Assembly (NCBI RefSeq): GCF_000013865.1 | Contig: NC_007948.1 | Coordinates: 2,728,001-2,792,000, forward strand | DNA from: Polaromonas sp. JS666 | GTDB lineage: Bacteria > Pseudomonadota > Gammaproteobacteria > Burkholderiales > Burkholderiaceae_C | Direction: 5' to 3' | Length of the DNA stretch: 64,000 bases | Part shown: positions 11,843 to 22,079 of the stretch, one piece after another | How the letters are laid out: each line of letters starts with the position of its first letter | How positions within the stretch are numbered: the first letter of the stretch is position 1 | Notes under the pieces: model-generated | Told to the model about the DNA's origin: nothing | What the model saw: the letters and a program-made list of their open reading frames with translations, nothing else | The model's database searches: none | Made by a program: the position numbers and the translations under genes

Positions 11843-12894
11843 TATTTCACCTCGAAACGGGCCACGTTATCCCGGGCAACGGCGGTCAGGTCGAATGCCC
11901 GGCCGCGCACCTGCACCTGGGTGGCGTCGGCCCGGCCAACCACAGCCGCCAACGGCAAGGCGCCGGACGCGCCGGCGACCTCACCCGGAGCCAGCGTACG
12001 GCGCAGGACAACCGCCCCCTTGGCATCAGTCACTTCAACCCAGGACTCCTGCTTTGCGCGAAACGTCACAATGCCGCCGGGTACCGCGGTCACGGGTGCA
12101 CTGGCGGCCAAAGCCGCACCAGGAGACGTCAACGTGGCAACAGCAGTAGCGACGGGAGCAACAGGCAGAGTTGACTGCATGGCAACCTGCGGCGTTACAG
12201 GGGCCCCTGCCACGTCTCCCGGCGGGGCAGCGGGAGCCAGGCCTTCTGCAGCGGAAGCACTGGCAACATTGATTGCAGCCGACACTTCCGGTGCGGCACC
12301 ACTGGCAAGGCTTGCACCCGCCATGACCATCGTCGCAGGCAAAGACTGTGGCTTCTCAGTGGCGGCAACGGCCAGCCCATCCTCAGCCTCCCGCTTGACT
12401 GTGACCGGCTCTTCAGCAACTCCAGGCAGGAAAATCAAAACCAGGGCACCCAATAGCAAGGCAAGCACAGCCAATACAGCGGGCCGCGAGGCATGCTTCC
12501 AGGGGGAAGCGCGCGGGCCATCAGCAGGCGAACTAAACGGCGCGTTGATGCTGGCGCTTCGCTGGGCCAGCCTGGGGGCCGGCGATTGAGGCATGCGCTC
12601 AAGCACCTGCGTGGGATCTATTTTCAAGGTTCGGCACACGCTGGAGGCAAGCGCACGCACAAATACCGCGTCCGGCAGCAAATCAAAACGATCCTGCTCC
12701 AACGCTTCAAGCTTCTTGACGGGAACTTTCAGCGAGGCAGCCAGCGCCGCAATATGAAGGCCCGCAGCCTCTCTTGCATCCCGAAGCAGGTCACCGGCCG
12801 TGCACTGGGGCGCAGGCATGGCCTGGCTGTGGCTGAAGCTGGAACCCGCCTCCGAATCGAAGCTGGCTGCCAGCGCTGGGTCGAAGTTACTCAT
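11842..12894 (-). CDS. RodZ-like membrane helix-turn-helix protein
   Basis: RodZ-type proteins anchor the MreB cytoskeleton and help set rod shape. This 350-residue protein has an N-terminal HTH_25 domain ([25 protein letters not shown], then [27 protein letters not shown]). One membrane segment lies near residues 136-156. A long Ala/Pro-rich periplasmic linker leads to a C-terminal DUF4115 domain ([17 protein letters not shown]). I chose the ATG at 12894 (MSNFDPA), which overlaps the end of pilW (ATGAGTAA). A longer frame upstream would run into pilW. The rodZ-ispG-hisS order is conserved. Confidence 0.88.
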   Translation of the reverse strand: MSNFDPALAASFDSEAGSSFSHSQAMPAPQCTAGDLLRDAREAAGLHIAALAASLKVPVKKLEALEQDRFDLLPDAVFVRALASSVCRTLKIDPTQVLERMPQSPAPRLAQRSASINAPFSSPADGPRASPWKHASRPAVLAVLALLLGALVLIFLPGVAEEPVTVKREAEDGLAVAATEKPQSLPATMVMAGASLASGAAPEVSAAINVASASAAEGLAPAAPPGDVAGAPVTPQVAMQSTLPVAPVATAVATLTSPGAALAASAPVTAVPGGIVTFRAKQESWVEVTDAKGAVVLRRTLAPGEVAGASGALPLAAVVGRADATQVQVRGRAFDLTAVARDNVARFEVK

Positions 12895-13696
12895 TGAAAG
12901 CACCTTTTTCGTAGGCGGCAGCTTGGGGAGACTGGGCAAAGCGCTTTTTCAGCTGATCGGCCAACTGCAGCACTGCCTCGCGATTATTCAGTTTCCGTTC
13001 GGTCTTGATGCCCAGCCAGAGCGTTTCGGCATTTGCGAGCTCGCTGTTGTTCAGACGGCGTATATAGAACTGCGCCCGAGTCAGATCACCACGTTCATAA
13101 AGAAGGGTCGCGAGGTTGTAGCCGGTCACTGGATTGCCGGCATCCAGCTCATAGGACTGCATCAGGCTCTGTTCCGCCTCGGCACGCTGCCCCGCGCGAA
13201 CCTGGCAGACACCTTGCGCCATCAATGTTTTGGCCTTGCCGCCGTAGGTCGGATTGGCAACGGCCTGGGCAAAGGATCTGAAAGAATCTTCATAGCGGGC
13301 CTGCTGGCAAAGCAGCCACCCGTAGTTGTGCGCCACATCGCCATCGCGGGGGTTCAGCGCGAGCGCACGGCGAAAACTGTCTTCGGCCAATGGAATGTCA
13401 TTGAGCCGCATATACACCAGCCCGCGCACGTTGTAGGCATCTACAAAAGTGGGGTCTATGGCAAGCGATTGCTTGATTTCATCCAGCGCAACATTGGGCT
13501 GGCCCTGTTCAAAATAACCGGTGGCCAACTCAAGCCGCAGGCGTGCACGCCTGCGATGGTCGGGTTCATCCGACTCGGTAACGATGTCGCTCCGGTTACC
13601 GGAGGGCCCGGACATTCCTTGCTGGCCGGCACACCCTGCCAGTAACACAGCCACCCAGCAGGCTGACATGCAGATCACATTGCCGGAAAACCTCAT
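12887..13696 (-). CDS. pilW: Type IV pilus biogenesis/stability lipoprotein PilW (PilF)
   Basis: PilW/PilF is an outer-membrane lipoprotein with TPR repeats that helps the PilQ secretin assemble. The 269 residues start with a signal ending in LLAGC (Cys 22). TPR units follow, for example [20 protein letters not shown] and the [20 protein letters not shown] segment. It overlaps rlmN by four bases and the next gene by eight bases, so the run rlmN-pilW-rodZ-ispG-hisS is tightly packed and probably one transcript. Confidence 0.92.
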   Translation of the reverse strand: MRFSGNVICMSACWVAVLLAGCAGQQGMSGPSGNRSDIVTESDEPDHRRRARLRLELATGYFEQGQPNVALDEIKQSLAIDPTFVDAYNVRGLVYMRLNDIPLAEDSFRRALALNPRDGDVAHNYGWLLCQQARYEDSFRSFAQAVANPTYGGKAKTLMAQGVCQVRAGQRAEAEQSLMQSYELDAGNPVTGYNLATLLYERGDLTRAQFYIRRLNNSELANAETLWLGIKTERKLNNREAVLQLADQLKKRFAQSPQAAAYEKGAFNE

Positions 13697-14841
13697 ACAT
13701 CCATCCCCTTTGCAACAACCACTTTGATGCCGCCGAGCATACCTTGCCGTTGCGCCGCGATGCGCCGGTCTACGCTGGTCCGGTCCTGAACATCGCCAGC
13801 GAGTTGACCACAGGCCGCGTCAATGTCATCACCGCGGGTCTTACGCACCGTGGTCACGATGCCCGCATCCATCAGGATTTTGGCGAAGGCGGCAACCTGC
13901 GGCATGGCTGAACGCTTCAGGCCCGACGCCGGAAACGGATTGAAAGGAATCAGGTTGAATTTGCACGACAGGCCACCTGCCGAATGATTTTGCATCAGCG
14001 CCACCAGCTGGCGCGCATGTTCGGGCTGGTCATTCACCCCGTCAAGCATGCAGTACTCAAACGTGATGAAGTCACGCGGCGCAGACGCCTGATAGCGGGT
14101 GCAGGCCTGCAGCAATTCAGCGATCGGGTATTTTTTATTGAGTGGCACCAGGCTGTCGCGCAGCGCGTCTTGCGGAGCGTGCAACGACACAGCCAGCGCC
14201 ACCGGACAGTCCTTGGCCAGCCTGTCGATCATGGGCACGACGCCCGACGTCGACACTGTCACACGGCGACGCGACAAACCGTAACCATGGTCATCCAGCA
14301 TGACCCGCAACGCGGGTACCAGTTGCGAGTAGTTCTGCAAGGGCTCGCCCATGCCCATCATGACCACATTCGAAATCACACGCTCCTGCCGGCCCAGGTG
14401 CTGGCGCAGGAAATGCTCTGCAAACCACAGCTGGGAGACAATTTCCCCCGTAGTGAGGTTGCGGCTGAAGCCCTGGTGCCCGGTCGAGCAGAACCGGCAC
14501 CCCACGGCGCAGCCGGCCTGGGATGAAATGCACAGGGTTCCCCGATCCGTTTCGGGGATGAAAACGGCTTCAATGACGTCACCGGCGCCAACATCGAACA
14601 GCCATTTGATGGTGCCGTCTGCCGAGTCGTGACGGGACACCACTTTCGGCCCCTGGATATGGGCCGAACCGGCGAGTTTTTCACGCAGCGATCTGGCCAG
14701 ATCTGTCATCTGCCCAAAATCAGAGGCGCCTTTTTGATGAATCCAGCGAAACAGCTGGGTTGCGCGAAAGCGCTTTTCGCCGAGCCCTTCGCAAAAGGCG
14801 GCCAAGCCCTCCAGATCGTAGTCAAGAAGGTTGGCTGTCAT
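13693..14841 (-). CDS. rlmN: Dual-specificity RNA methyltransferase RlmN
   Basis: RlmN is a radical-SAM enzyme that methylates C2 of A2503 in 23S rRNA and of A37 in some tRNAs. The CX3CX2C cluster motif is CAVGCRFC, and the downstream GMGEPLQNY and SLHAP segments are typical. I placed the start at the ATG at 14841 ([13 protein letters not shown]), giving 382 residues. The frame stays open 20 codons further, but those residues do not look like RlmN. The stop overlaps pilW by four bases. Confidence 0.96.
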   Translation of the reverse strand: MTANLLDYDLEGLAAFCEGLGEKRFRATQLFRWIHQKGASDFGQMTDLARSLREKLAGSAHIQGPKVVSRHDSADGTIKWLFDVGAGDVIEAVFIPETDRGTLCISSQAGCAVGCRFCSTGHQGFSRNLTTGEIVSQLWFAEHFLRQHLGRQERVISNVVMMGMGEPLQNYSQLVPALRVMLDDHGYGLSRRRVTVSTSGVVPMIDRLAKDCPVALAVSLHAPQDALRDSLVPLNKKYPIAELLQACTRYQASAPRDFITFEYCMLDGVNDQPEHARQLVALMQNHSAGGLSCKFNLIPFNPFPASGLKRSAMPQVAAFAKILMDAGIVTTVRKTRGDDIDAACGQLAGDVQDRTSVDRRIAAQRQGMLGGIKVVVAKGMDV

Positions 14842-14920
14842 TGCAGAGGGCGACAGGCTGGACCGCCCCAGGCAAGCGACGACCCTGGCGGGGAGTAGCA
14901 ACGCATGGGGGGCAGCATGA

Positions 14921-15346
14921 TTAACGCGAGTAAATATTCATGCCCGGGAAGAAGAATGCAATTTCCGCCTGGGCAGTTTCGACGGCATCCGAACCATGGA
15001 CGGCATTGGCATCAATGCTGTCAGCAAAATCGGCGCGAATCGTGCCGGCTGCAGCCTTCTTCGGATCGGTCGCGCCCATCAGGTCGCGGTTCTTCAGAAT
15101 GGCGCCCTCGCCTTCCAGCGCCTGGATCATGACGGGACCGGAAATCATGAACGACACGAGGTCCTTGAAGAAGGGACGCTCCTTGTGCACCGCGTAGAAA
15201 GCCTCAGCCTCGCCCTTTGAAAGGTGAGCCATTTTGGCCGCCACGACTTTCAGGCCGGCGGCCTCAAAACGTGCATAAATCTGGCCAATGACGTTTTTTG
15301 CAACTGCGTCGGGCTTGATGATGGAGAGAGTGCGTTCGATCGCCAT
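14921..15346 (-). CDS. ndk: Nucleoside diphosphate kinase
   Basis: Ndk passes the gamma phosphate of ATP to other nucleoside diphosphates. The 141-residue protein is canonical, with [12 protein letters not shown] at the start and the active-site NAVHGSDA containing His117, which carries the phosphate. A ribosome site AAGGAAAATTC precedes the ATG. It is the first gene of the long minus-strand series. About 117 bases separate it from the rluB stop upstream. Confidence 0.97.
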   Translation of the reverse strand: MAIERTLSIIKPDAVAKNVIGQIYARFEAAGLKVVAAKMAHLSKGEAEAFYAVHKERPFFKDLVSFMISGPVMIQALEGEGAILKNRDLMGATDPKKAAAGTIRADFADSIDANAVHGSDAVETAQAEIAFFFPGMNIYSR

Positions 15347-15463
15347 GAATTTTCCTTAACCTTGGATTTTTAAATGATTCAGAAACTGAATACAGCCTCT
15401 GATTTTAACCTGTGGGCTGATCTGTTCGAATCAACCCTGTGAAGTAAAGTGCTTCTGGCGCGC

Positions 15464-17098
15464 TCAACGATTTCCGCCGCGATTACCGCCACCACCACGA
15501 TTGCCGCCTCCGCGGTTTCCGCCACCACCCCCGCCGCCACGGCGCTGCCCCCCACCGGCACCGCCCATGCCAGATCCCCCGCCGCCACTGCGGCGTTGCC
15601 CCTGACCTTGACCTTGACCTTGACCTTGCCGCTGCCGGGTGAAGGTATCCGCACCGATATAACCAAAGGATGTCTTCATCGGATCGGGCTGCTGGGCCCC
15701 CCCGGCGCTTTTGTCACCCCGGTCCCCACGGTCATCGCGCCGCTTTGGTCCCTGCGGACCATTTCCCGCAGCCTGTCCAAAGCGAGGGGGTGAACCGGGG
15801 TTACCCCCCTGCCCACGACCTTTCCCCCCGCGGCGCCTGTTGCCCCTGGGCGCAGAGTCCGTCCGGTGCATTGGCGGCTGCAGCTCATTGGGCTCCTGCT
15901 CGGCATCGGCATCGGCGGGCTGAAAGTCATCGGCTTGCCCGCTCTCGGGGGCCGGCAGGCGCCCGCGGTCACCGCGCGAGCGCTCATTTCGGCGAGGGCC
16001 GCGGCCTGGGCGGAATTCGCCACCTTCGTCGCCGCGAACATGACCCGGGTGTTTGGGCGCGCCCCGCGGATCCGCCCGGGACTCGGAGCGGGTGACCGCA
16101 TTGGTCAGCGCCCAGATATCCCGTTCATCCAGTTCGACGAATGCGCCCCGCTTCAGTCCGCGCGGCAACAGCATGGCGCCGTAGCGGATCCGAATGAGAC
16201 GGCTGACCGCGTGGCCCACCGCCTCGAACATGCGGCGAACCTCACGATTGCGCCCCTCGGATATGGTGACCCGGTACCAGCAATTGGCACCCTCGCCGCC
16301 ACCGGCCTCGATGGAGCTGAACTGCGCCACGCCATCATCCAGGGTCACGCCTTCCAGCAGGCGCTTTTTCTCCTCGTTGCTCAGCGCACCCAACACCCGC
16401 ACCGCATACTCGCGCTCTAGGCCAAAGCGCGGATGCATCAGCTTGTTGGCCAGCTCGCCCGAACTCGTCAACAAGAGCAAGCCTTCGGTGTTCAGGTCAA
16501 GACGCCCGACGGACTGCCATTTACCCTGAAACAATTTGGGCAAGCGCCGGAACACCGTGGGCCGGTTTTGCGGATCGTCGTGCGTCACAACCTCTCCGCT
16601 GGGCTTGTGATACGCAATCACGCGAGGCGGCGGCGGATCAATTCGCACGCGAATGGGCTTACCGTTGACCTTGACGGTGTCGCCGAACTGGATGCGCTGC
16701 CCGATGTGAGCCGGCTCGGCATTGACCGAAATGCGTCCCTCGAGAATAAGCTGCTCCATCTCCAGGCGGGAGCCCAACCCGGCTTGCGCCAGCACCTTGT
16801 GCAGCTTGGGGGTTTCCGGCTGAGGCGACAGCACCCGCTTGGGCAACTCGAGCGCCACATCGTCTTCATCAGCGTCAAACTGCCCGGTCACCACGTCCTC
16901 GAAACGGATAGTGCTGGTCGCAGGCTGCGCCACCGGCTGTCCGGCGGGCTGCGCTAACGCCACGGCCTTTTCTTGGGGCTTATCAGCTATTAAATCAGGG
17001 GCGTCCTGCCCGGATTTTTCTGTCGCAGCAGGTTTATTTTCATCTTCGCCCGGCTGAGTGGGCGGGAGGTCGGAAGCCGGGTGGTCTGGTTGATTCAT
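15464..17098 (-). CDS. rluB: 23S rRNA pseudouridine synthase RluB with long Gly/Arg/Gln-rich tail
   Basis: RluB makes pseudouridine 2605 in 23S rRNA. After an acidic N-terminal extension of about 90 residues there is an S4 RNA-binding domain ([20 protein letters not shown]). The RsuA-type catalytic domain follows, with [14 protein letters not shown], whose Asp is catalytic. The last 150 or so residues are low-complexity, rich in Arg, Gly, Asn and Gln, ending in runs of glycine. Such tails are known on RluB from this bacterial family and may bind RNA, but that is inference. I chose the ATG at 17098, ten bases after scpB, because earlier codons lie inside scpB. Confidence 0.93.
   Translation of the reverse strand: MNQPDHPASDLPPTQPGEDENKPAATEKSGQDAPDLIADKPQEKAVALAQPAGQPVAQPATSTIRFEDVVTGQFDADEDDVALELPKRVLSPQPETPKLHKVLAQAGLGSRLEMEQLILEGRISVNAEPAHIGQRIQFGDTVKVNGKPIRVRIDPPPPRVIAYHKPSGEVVTHDDPQNRPTVFRRLPKLFQGKWQSVGRLDLNTEGLLLLTSSGELANKLMHPRFGLEREYAVRVLGALSNEEKKRLLEGVTLDDGVAQFSSIEAGGGEGANCWYRVTISEGRNREVRRMFEAVGHAVSRLIRIRYGAMLLPRGLKRGAFVELDERDIWALTNAVTRSESRADPRGAPKHPGHVRGDEGGEFRPGRGPRRNERSRGDRGRLPAPESGQADDFQPADADAEQEPNELQPPMHRTDSAPRGNRRRGGKGRGQGGNPGSPPRFGQAAGNGPQGPKRRDDRGDRGDKSAGGAQQPDPMKTSFGYIGADTFTRQRQGQGQGQGQGQRRSGGGGSGMGGAGGGQRRGGGGGGGNRGGGNRGGGGNRGGNR
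15603..15628. repeat. Hexanucleotide tandem repeat inside rluB
   Basis: Four exact head-to-tail copies of the 6-base unit TGACCT (AGGTCA on the coding strand) encode a run of alternating Gln and Gly in the RluB tail. The unit length is a multiple of three, so changes in copy number would lengthen or shorten the tail without shifting the frame. Confidence 0.9.
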
Positions 17099-17108
17099 GC
17101 TTTTACAT

Positions 17109-17843
17109 TCATGCGTAAGGTTCGCTGTCGGTCCGGTCACGGGGCTCAGATTGGGAAAACTCACCGGCATTCGCCGCAGAAGCTTCCAGGACTTCCGGAA
17201 TGTCCGGATCCAGTTCCAGCACGGCCGCCTCGTCGTCCACGATCTCGAGCGCGGGCGCATCTTGCGGCTCCGGCAACAAAGCGGGCTCTGCACTGCCGAG
17301 CTCAAATTGTTCGAGCATCGCAACCTGCCCTGCCGTACTATCCATGGCGGGCAGCTGATCCAGCGACTCAACGCCCAAATCATCGAGAAACTGCCTGGTC
17401 GTCGCATAAAGCGCTGGCCGGCCCACGGTTTCCCGGTGGCCAATCACTTCAACCCAGCCGCGATCCTCCAATTGCTTGAGGATCATGCTGTTGATCGTGA
17501 CGCCGCGAATGTCTTCCATGTCACCACGCGTCACGGGCTGCCGGTACGCGATGATGGCAAGCGTCTCAAGCGTAGCCCGGGTATAGCGGGGCGGCTTTTC
17601 CGGATGAAGCCTGTCCAGGTACTCACGCATCTGTGGCCGGCTTTGAAAGCGCCAGCCGGTGGCGACATGAACGAGCTCCACCCCCCGTCCAGCCCAGTCG
17701 TTCTGCAAATCCTCAAGTACCAGCTTGAGGCTGTCGGCGGTTAATACCCCGTTAAACAGCACCCCCATCTCACGCAAAGGCAGCGGTTGCTGCGCGCAGA
17801 TGAGTGCTGTTTCGAGGACGCGCTTCGCATCCGTCGTATTCAT
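17109..17843 (-). CDS. scpB: Segregation and condensation protein ScpB
   Basis: ScpB pairs with ScpA as the kleisin-associated winged-helix subunit of the SMC chromosome-condensing complex. The 244 residues show the tandem winged-helix region, with [24 protein letters not shown] and the following [25 protein letters not shown] segment, which is diagnostic. The C-terminus is an acidic extension. It sits ten bases ahead of rluB, a very common pairing. scpA is not in this window next to it. Confidence 0.95.
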   Translation of the reverse strand: MNTTDAKRVLETALICAQQPLPLREMGVLFNGVLTADSLKLVLEDLQNDWAGRGVELVHVATGWRFQSRPQMREYLDRLHPEKPPRYTRATLETLAIIAYRQPVTRGDMEDIRGVTINSMILKQLEDRGWVEVIGHRETVGRPALYATTRQFLDDLGVESLDQLPAMDSTAGQVAMLEQFELGSAEPALLPEPQDAPALEIVDDEAAVLELDPDIPEVLEASAANAGEFSQSEPRDRTDSEPYA

Positions 17844-17944
17844 GATTGGTCGTTCCGAAAAAAGGCGGGGAAAAGCGCTTGTTCGCGCATTGCGTCCATG
17901 CGCAACCTCCTTGCCAGGGGCGCCATGTTGCGGGTAGCTGAAAA

Positions 17945-18979
17945 CTACGAACTTTGATTGTATATCAGGCCGACATCCGCTATAGCCGCCCGTAAATCAG
18001 GCGGCGGCGGCGACCTGAATTCCATCGGGGCACCGGTCACGGGATGTTCAAATGCCAGCCGGCAGGCATGCAGCGCCTGGCGCTCCAACCCCGCAGCAAC
18101 TGCCCCGCCGTACAACCCGTCGGATATCAAGGGGTGACCCAGAAGCGCCATGTGCACGCGAATTTGATGGGTGCGGCCGGTATGCAGCTTGCACTTGACC
18201 AGACAATGCCGCTCGCCGTTTTGCAGCAGGGATATCACCGTCAAGGCCGGCTTGCCGGCGTTTTTTTCCAGGTCAACGGCGGCCATGCGCAGGCGGTTGC
18301 GGGGATCCCGGCCGATGGCCGCGCTCACCTCCCGGGTCCGTGCCCCCTGCCATGCACCGTGGGCCAGCGCAATATATTCCCGGCTCACGCTCCGGGCGGC
18401 GATCATGCTCACCAGCTGATCCATCGCCTGTCGCTGGCGGGCGACCACCATCAGCCCGCTGGTATCCTTGTCGAGACGATGCACGATGCCGGCGCGCGGC
18501 AAAAAGGACGCCTGGGGATCACGCGCCAGCAAGCCATTGAGCAGGGTGCCGCTCCAGTTACCGGGTGCGGGGTGCACAACCAGGCCGGCCGGTTTGTCGA
18601 TTACCAGCAGATAGGGATCCTCAAACACAATGTCCAGCGCCATGGCTTCCGGCTTGAAGGCCTGGCTTTGAGGTGTGGGCCGCAACTCTATGATGAGCTC
18701 ATCGCCGGCCTTGACCTTGGCCGACGGCTTGGTGACTGCCCGGCCATTGAGCTGCACCACGGCTGCTTCGATCAGCTGTTGCAGATAGCTGCGGGAGAAC
18801 TCAGGCACAATGCCGGCCAAGGCCCGGTCAAGGCGTGCGCCATGACTCCCCGCGGGAACCATCACCCGCCGTAACTCCAGCTCGACACTGCTGTCAGCTT
18901 CATCCTGAGCCTCATCAGAGGGGCTATTGGCCGCAACAGCGCCCGATATAATCAATTTGCTTTGTTCAGAATCAGTCAT
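17945..18979 (-). CDS. rluD: 23S rRNA pseudouridine synthase RluD
   Basis: RluD makes pseudouridines 1911, 1915 and 1917 in helix 69 of 23S rRNA. The protein has an S4 domain ([23 protein letters not shown]) and the RluA-type catalytic centre [18 protein letters not shown] placed the start at the ATG at 18979 (MTDSEQSKL), giving 344 residues. It is 17 bases from, and divergent to, the bamD start, as in many proteobacteria. The long upstream extension of the frame would overlap bamD and is not believed. Confidence 0.95.
   Translation of the reverse strand: MTDSEQSKLIISGAVAANSPSDEAQDEADSSVELELRRVMVPAGSHGARLDRALAGIVPEFSRSYLQQLIEAAVVQLNGRAVTKPSAKVKAGDELIIELRPTPQSQAFKPEAMALDIVFEDPYLLVIDKPAGLVVHPAPGNWSGTLLNGLLARDPQASFLPRAGIVHRLDKDTSGLMVVARQRQAMDQLVSMIAARSVSREYIALAHGAWQGARTREVSAAIGRDPRNRLRMAAVDLEKNAGKPALTVISLLQNGERHCLVKCKLHTGRTHQIRVHMALLGHPLISDGLYGGAVAAGLERQALHACRLAFEHPVTGAPMEFRSPPPPDLRAAIADVGLIYNQSS
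18924..18952 (+). promoter_or_regulatory. Candidate promoter for bamD
   Basis: A perfect TATAAT hexamer lies at 18947-18952, 44 bases before the bamD ATG and inside the start of rluD. The best -35 at 17-base spacing is CTATTG (18924-18929), which is weak. Position and the perfect -10 make it a reasonable candidate. Confidence 0.4.
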
Positions 18980-18996
18980 CAAGAAGGTCGATCGCA

Positions 18997-19821
18997 ATGT
19001 TTTCCACCAAATTATCGGTTGTTCCCAATGCATCGCCGCTTGTCGCAGCCGTTTGCGCATTGTCTTTTGTAGTTGCAGGCTGCTCCACGACGCCCGAGCC
19101 GGATAAAACCGCCACCTGGAGCCCCAACAAGATTTACGCGGAGGCGAAAGACGAAGCCAGCTCAGGCGCCTACGACAAGGCCATTCCCCTTTACGAAAAG
19201 CTGGAAGGCCGGGCGGCTGGAACGCCCCTCGCGCAGCAGGCCCAGATTGAAAAGGCCTATGCCCAGTACAAAGGCGGTGAGCAGCCCCAGGCGATCGCAA
19301 CCCTGGACCGGTTCATGAAACTGCACCCGGCCAGTCCTGCCATGGATTACGCGCTGTACCTCAAAGGCCTGGTGAACTTCAACGACAATCTTGGCCTTTT
19401 CTCGTTCATCTCGCGTCAGGATTTGTCAGAGCGCGATCAGAAGGCAGCCAAGGAATCGTTCGAGTCGTTCAGGGACCTCGTGAACCGCTTTCCAGACTCA
19501 CGCTATACGCCGGATGCGCGCCTGCGCATGGCCTACATTGTGAATTCGCTGGCGCAATCGGAAGTGCACGTCGCCAGGTACTACTATTCCCGGGGCGCCT
19601 ACGTTGCCGCCATCAATCGGGCCCAGGCCGCCATCGCGGAGTACCGCGATGTTCCCGCGCTCGAAGAGGCTACCTACATCCTCTACAAATCCTACGACGC
19701 ACTGGGCATGGTGGAGTTGCGCGATGACATGCGCCGCATCATGGAAAAATCCTACCCACAGAGCCAATACATGAGCAAGGGCTTCAAGTCGGTAGACAAC
19801 CCATGGTACAAGTTCTGGTAA
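18997..19821 (+). CDS. bamD: Outer-membrane assembly lipoprotein BamD
   Basis: BamD (ComL) is the essential lipoprotein partner of BamA in outer-membrane protein insertion. The 274 residues start with a lipoprotein signal whose lipobox is VAGC (Cys 29). TPR-like repeats follow (IYAEAKDEASSGAYDKAIPL, QPQAIATLDRFMKLHPAS). The conserved MRMAYI-type segment and ARYYYSRGAYVAAINRAQ are present. It is the only plus-strand core gene in the first 22 kb. Its 3' end overlaps the convergent helicase gene by 38 bases. Confidence 0.95.
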   Translation: MFSTKLSVVPNASPLVAAVCALSFVVAGCSTTPEPDKTATWSPNKIYAEAKDEASSGAYDKAIPLYEKLEGRAAGTPLAQQAQIEKAYAQYKGGEQPQAIATLDRFMKLHPASPAMDYALYLKGLVNFNDNLGLFSFISRQDLSERDQKAAKESFESFRDLVNRFPDSRYTPDARLRMAYIVNSLAQSEVHVARYYYSRGAYVAAINRAQAAIAEYRDVPALEEATYILYKSYDALGMVELRDDMRRIMEKSYPQSQYMSKGFKSVDNPWYKFW

Positions 19822-21790
19822 GGGCCTCCAGCCTTTCCATTAACTCCTGCTCCGATGCCAGGCGCTGCATCGGCGGGAGCGCTCTCAGCAAACGCCGCCC
19901 ATAGCCCATGGAGGCCAGCCGGCCGTCGCATACCACCAGGATGCCCTGGTCGGTTTCCCGCCGTATCAGGCGTCCCGCGCCCTGCTTGAGTGCCACGGCG
20001 GCCTCCGGCAGAAAGTAGTCGTTGAAGGCACTGCGCCCCTGGGACTCGAGCAGCTTGGCCCGGGCCTCTGCCAGCGGATCGTTCGGCGGAGGAAAAGGCA
20101 GTTTGTCGATAATCACCAGCTGAAGCGCATCACCAGGGACGTCAATGCCCTCCCAGAACGACGCCGACGCCACCAGTACACAGCCCCGGCCGCCCTGGGT
20201 GTTGCCCTCCCGAAAGCGCTCTATCAAGATCCGCTTCGGCATCGCCCCCTGAACAAGCACTTCCAGGTCACCCGACTCCTCAAAGGCAAGTTGAAGCGCC
20301 TCGCCGATCATCCGCAATGCCCGCAACGTGGTGGTCAGCACCATGGTGCGCCCGCCCAGTTGCTGCGCCCACGCCGCGGCAGATGCTGCCACCTTGGCCG
20401 TATGGGACGGATCTCCCGGCTTGGGGAAGTCTTGCGGCACATACAGCGCTGCCTGCCGCTCATAGTCAAAGGGACTGCCGACCTTCAGCACCTGGGCGTC
20501 AGCCAGTCCGCAAGGCTGGGTGAACCAGCTCAGCTTGTCGTCGTCCCCCAATGTGGCCGAGGTAAATACCCAGGATTTCACGCCCTCCTCGCCGGCCCCG
20601 AGCACCTTGCTTTTCATGGCCTTCGAGATATCCAGCGGTGACTCGACCAGCCGCAGCTGTGTACCCACATCAACCCACCGGACACAGCCAGGCTCGCAGG
20701 CCTGGACAAAACCTTCAGCACGCGCGGCCAGTTCTGCCGCACGCTCATGCAGACGGACAAAGTCGGGGGCAATCTCGCTGACCGTATCCAGCGCGGCGCA
20801 GGCCTGCACACAGGCGGCATGCACCGCCGCGACGGCCTCGCTCCAGCCGGAAGCGCTCAGGCCGTCGGGCGTCTCGCCGGTCCAGCGCAGCTTGGTGCCG
20901 GGGTATTGCTTGCCGGCGCACAGGCGCAACTCGCGGGCCGCCTGCTCGGTGGCGCCCACAACCTGCTGCCAATCCACGAGGCCGCGAGCCAATTGCAGCC
21001 CGGCCGCCAGCATGTCGCGGGCAAAATCCAGCAATTGGCCAGTCGTGAGGTTTCGCCCCAGAAACTGCACGCCCGTCTCGTTCAGCTGATGCGCTTCATC
21101 AAAGATCGCGATACGCACGGAAGGCAGCAGTTCTGCCACGCCAGATTCGCGAACCGCCAGGTCGGCGAAAAACAAATGGTGGTTGATGACGACCACGTCA
21201 GCCGCCATGGCCTCCCTGCGGGCAAGGTTCACATGGCAGGCTCGAAAGCGCGGACACTGCGCGCCCAGGCAATTCTCCCGCGTCGACGTGACCAGCGGAA
21301 TCACCGGCGAACGCTCATCCAGGCCAGGCAGTTCCGCTAGATCACCCGTTCGCGTCGCCTGCGACCATTCTTCAATTTTTGCCAGCGTGCGCGTTGAAAC
21401 ACCGTCGGGCAGATGAGCATCTTGGCGGGCCATCTCCATGCGATGCAGGCACAAATAGCTGCCCCGCCCCTTGAGTAGCGCCGTGCGCACCGGCAAACCC
21501 AGCGCCTCGACCAGCCGGGGCAAATCGCGGCCAAACAGCTGATCCTGCAAGGCCTTGGTCGCGGTGGACAACAGCACCCGTTCACCGCTCAGCAAAGCCG
21601 GAACTAGATAGGAAAAAGTCTTACCCACACCGGTGCTGGCCTCCACGACGAGCGGGTAAGCACCTTCGATCGCGCGCGCCACTGCCAGCGCCATCTCGGT
21701 CTGGCCACTGCGCGGCACAAAATGCTCGGCAGCGCGCGACAAAACGCCATCCGTAGCGAATGCCTCTTCCACTTCAAACAGGAGATTCAT
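19784..21790 (-). CDS. DinG/YoaA-family ATP-dependent DNA helicase
   Basis: This 668-residue protein is a superfamily 2, XPD/Rad3-like helicase. It has Walker A ASTGVGKTFSYLVPALL, a DEAH box in IFDEAHQLNETG, and a cysteine cluster (CLGAQCPRFRAC) of the type that holds a 4Fe-4S centre. The late motif VVCDGRLASMGYGRRLLRALP carries motif VI arginines. Such helicases unwind DNA ahead of repair or replication forks. It is closer to YoaA than to the longer DinG with a nuclease domain. Its stop lies 38 bases inside the convergent bamD gene. Confidence 0.92.
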   Translation of the reverse strand: MNLLFEVEEAFATDGVLSRAAEHFVPRSGQTEMALAVARAIEGAYPLVVEASTGVGKTFSYLVPALLSGERVLLSTATKALQDQLFGRDLPRLVEALGLPVRTALLKGRGSYLCLHRMEMARQDAHLPDGVSTRTLAKIEEWSQATRTGDLAELPGLDERSPVIPLVTSTRENCLGAQCPRFRACHVNLARREAMAADVVVINHHLFFADLAVRESGVAELLPSVRIAIFDEAHQLNETGVQFLGRNLTTGQLLDFARDMLAAGLQLARGLVDWQQVVGATEQAARELRLCAGKQYPGTKLRWTGETPDGLSASGWSEAVAAVHAACVQACAALDTVSEIAPDFVRLHERAAELAARAEGFVQACEPGCVRWVDVGTQLRLVESPLDISKAMKSKVLGAGEEGVKSWVFTSATLGDDDKLSWFTQPCGLADAQVLKVGSPFDYERQAALYVPQDFPKPGDPSHTAKVAASAAAWAQQLGGRTMVLTTTLRALRMIGEALQLAFEESGDLEVLVQGAMPKRILIERFREGNTQGGRGCVLVASASFWEGIDVPGDALQLVIIDKLPFPPPNDPLAEARAKLLESQGRSAFNDYFLPEAAVALKQGAGRLIRRETDQGILVVCDGRLASMGYGRRLLRALPPMQRLASEQELMERLEALTRTCTMGCLPT

Positions 21791-21993
21791 CAGGCGGGCT
21801 CGGGAGGATCCAGCGAGGATTCGAGCTGCGAAATCTGGTCGCGCAGCAGCAGGCGGCGCTTTTTCAGGCGCCTGAGCAGGAGTTCGTCAATGGGCAGGGT
21901 GTGCACCGCCAGGTCAAGCAGGGCATCCAGGTCCGCATGCTCGATTTTGAGTTCGATCAGCTGCCGTTCCGGGGAATGTAAATTTAAGTCCAA
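21790..21993 (-). CDS. YdcH-like DUF465 protein
   Basis: This 67-residue protein is predicted to be almost entirely helical. The segment IDELLLRRLKKRRLLLRDQISQLE matches the conserved C-terminal half of the DUF465 family. The function is unknown. Its stop shares one base with the start of the helicase gene (TGATG), so the two are probably translated together. Confidence 0.75.
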   Translation of the reverse strand: MDLNLHSPERQLIELKIEHADLDALLDLAVHTLPIDELLLRRLKKRRLLLRDQISQLESSLDPPEPA

Positions 21994-22079
21994 GGTTTTT
22001 TGTCCGTACGCGCTGCTTCATCTGATAATACGTCGATTGAGGCCATAAATCGAGTCTTGCCGACTTGAACTATCAAACG

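Noticed and set aside
10745..12589. Long plus-strand open frame across ispG and the rodZ-like gene
   Set aside because: It crosses two confident genes on the other strand and resembles no protein family.
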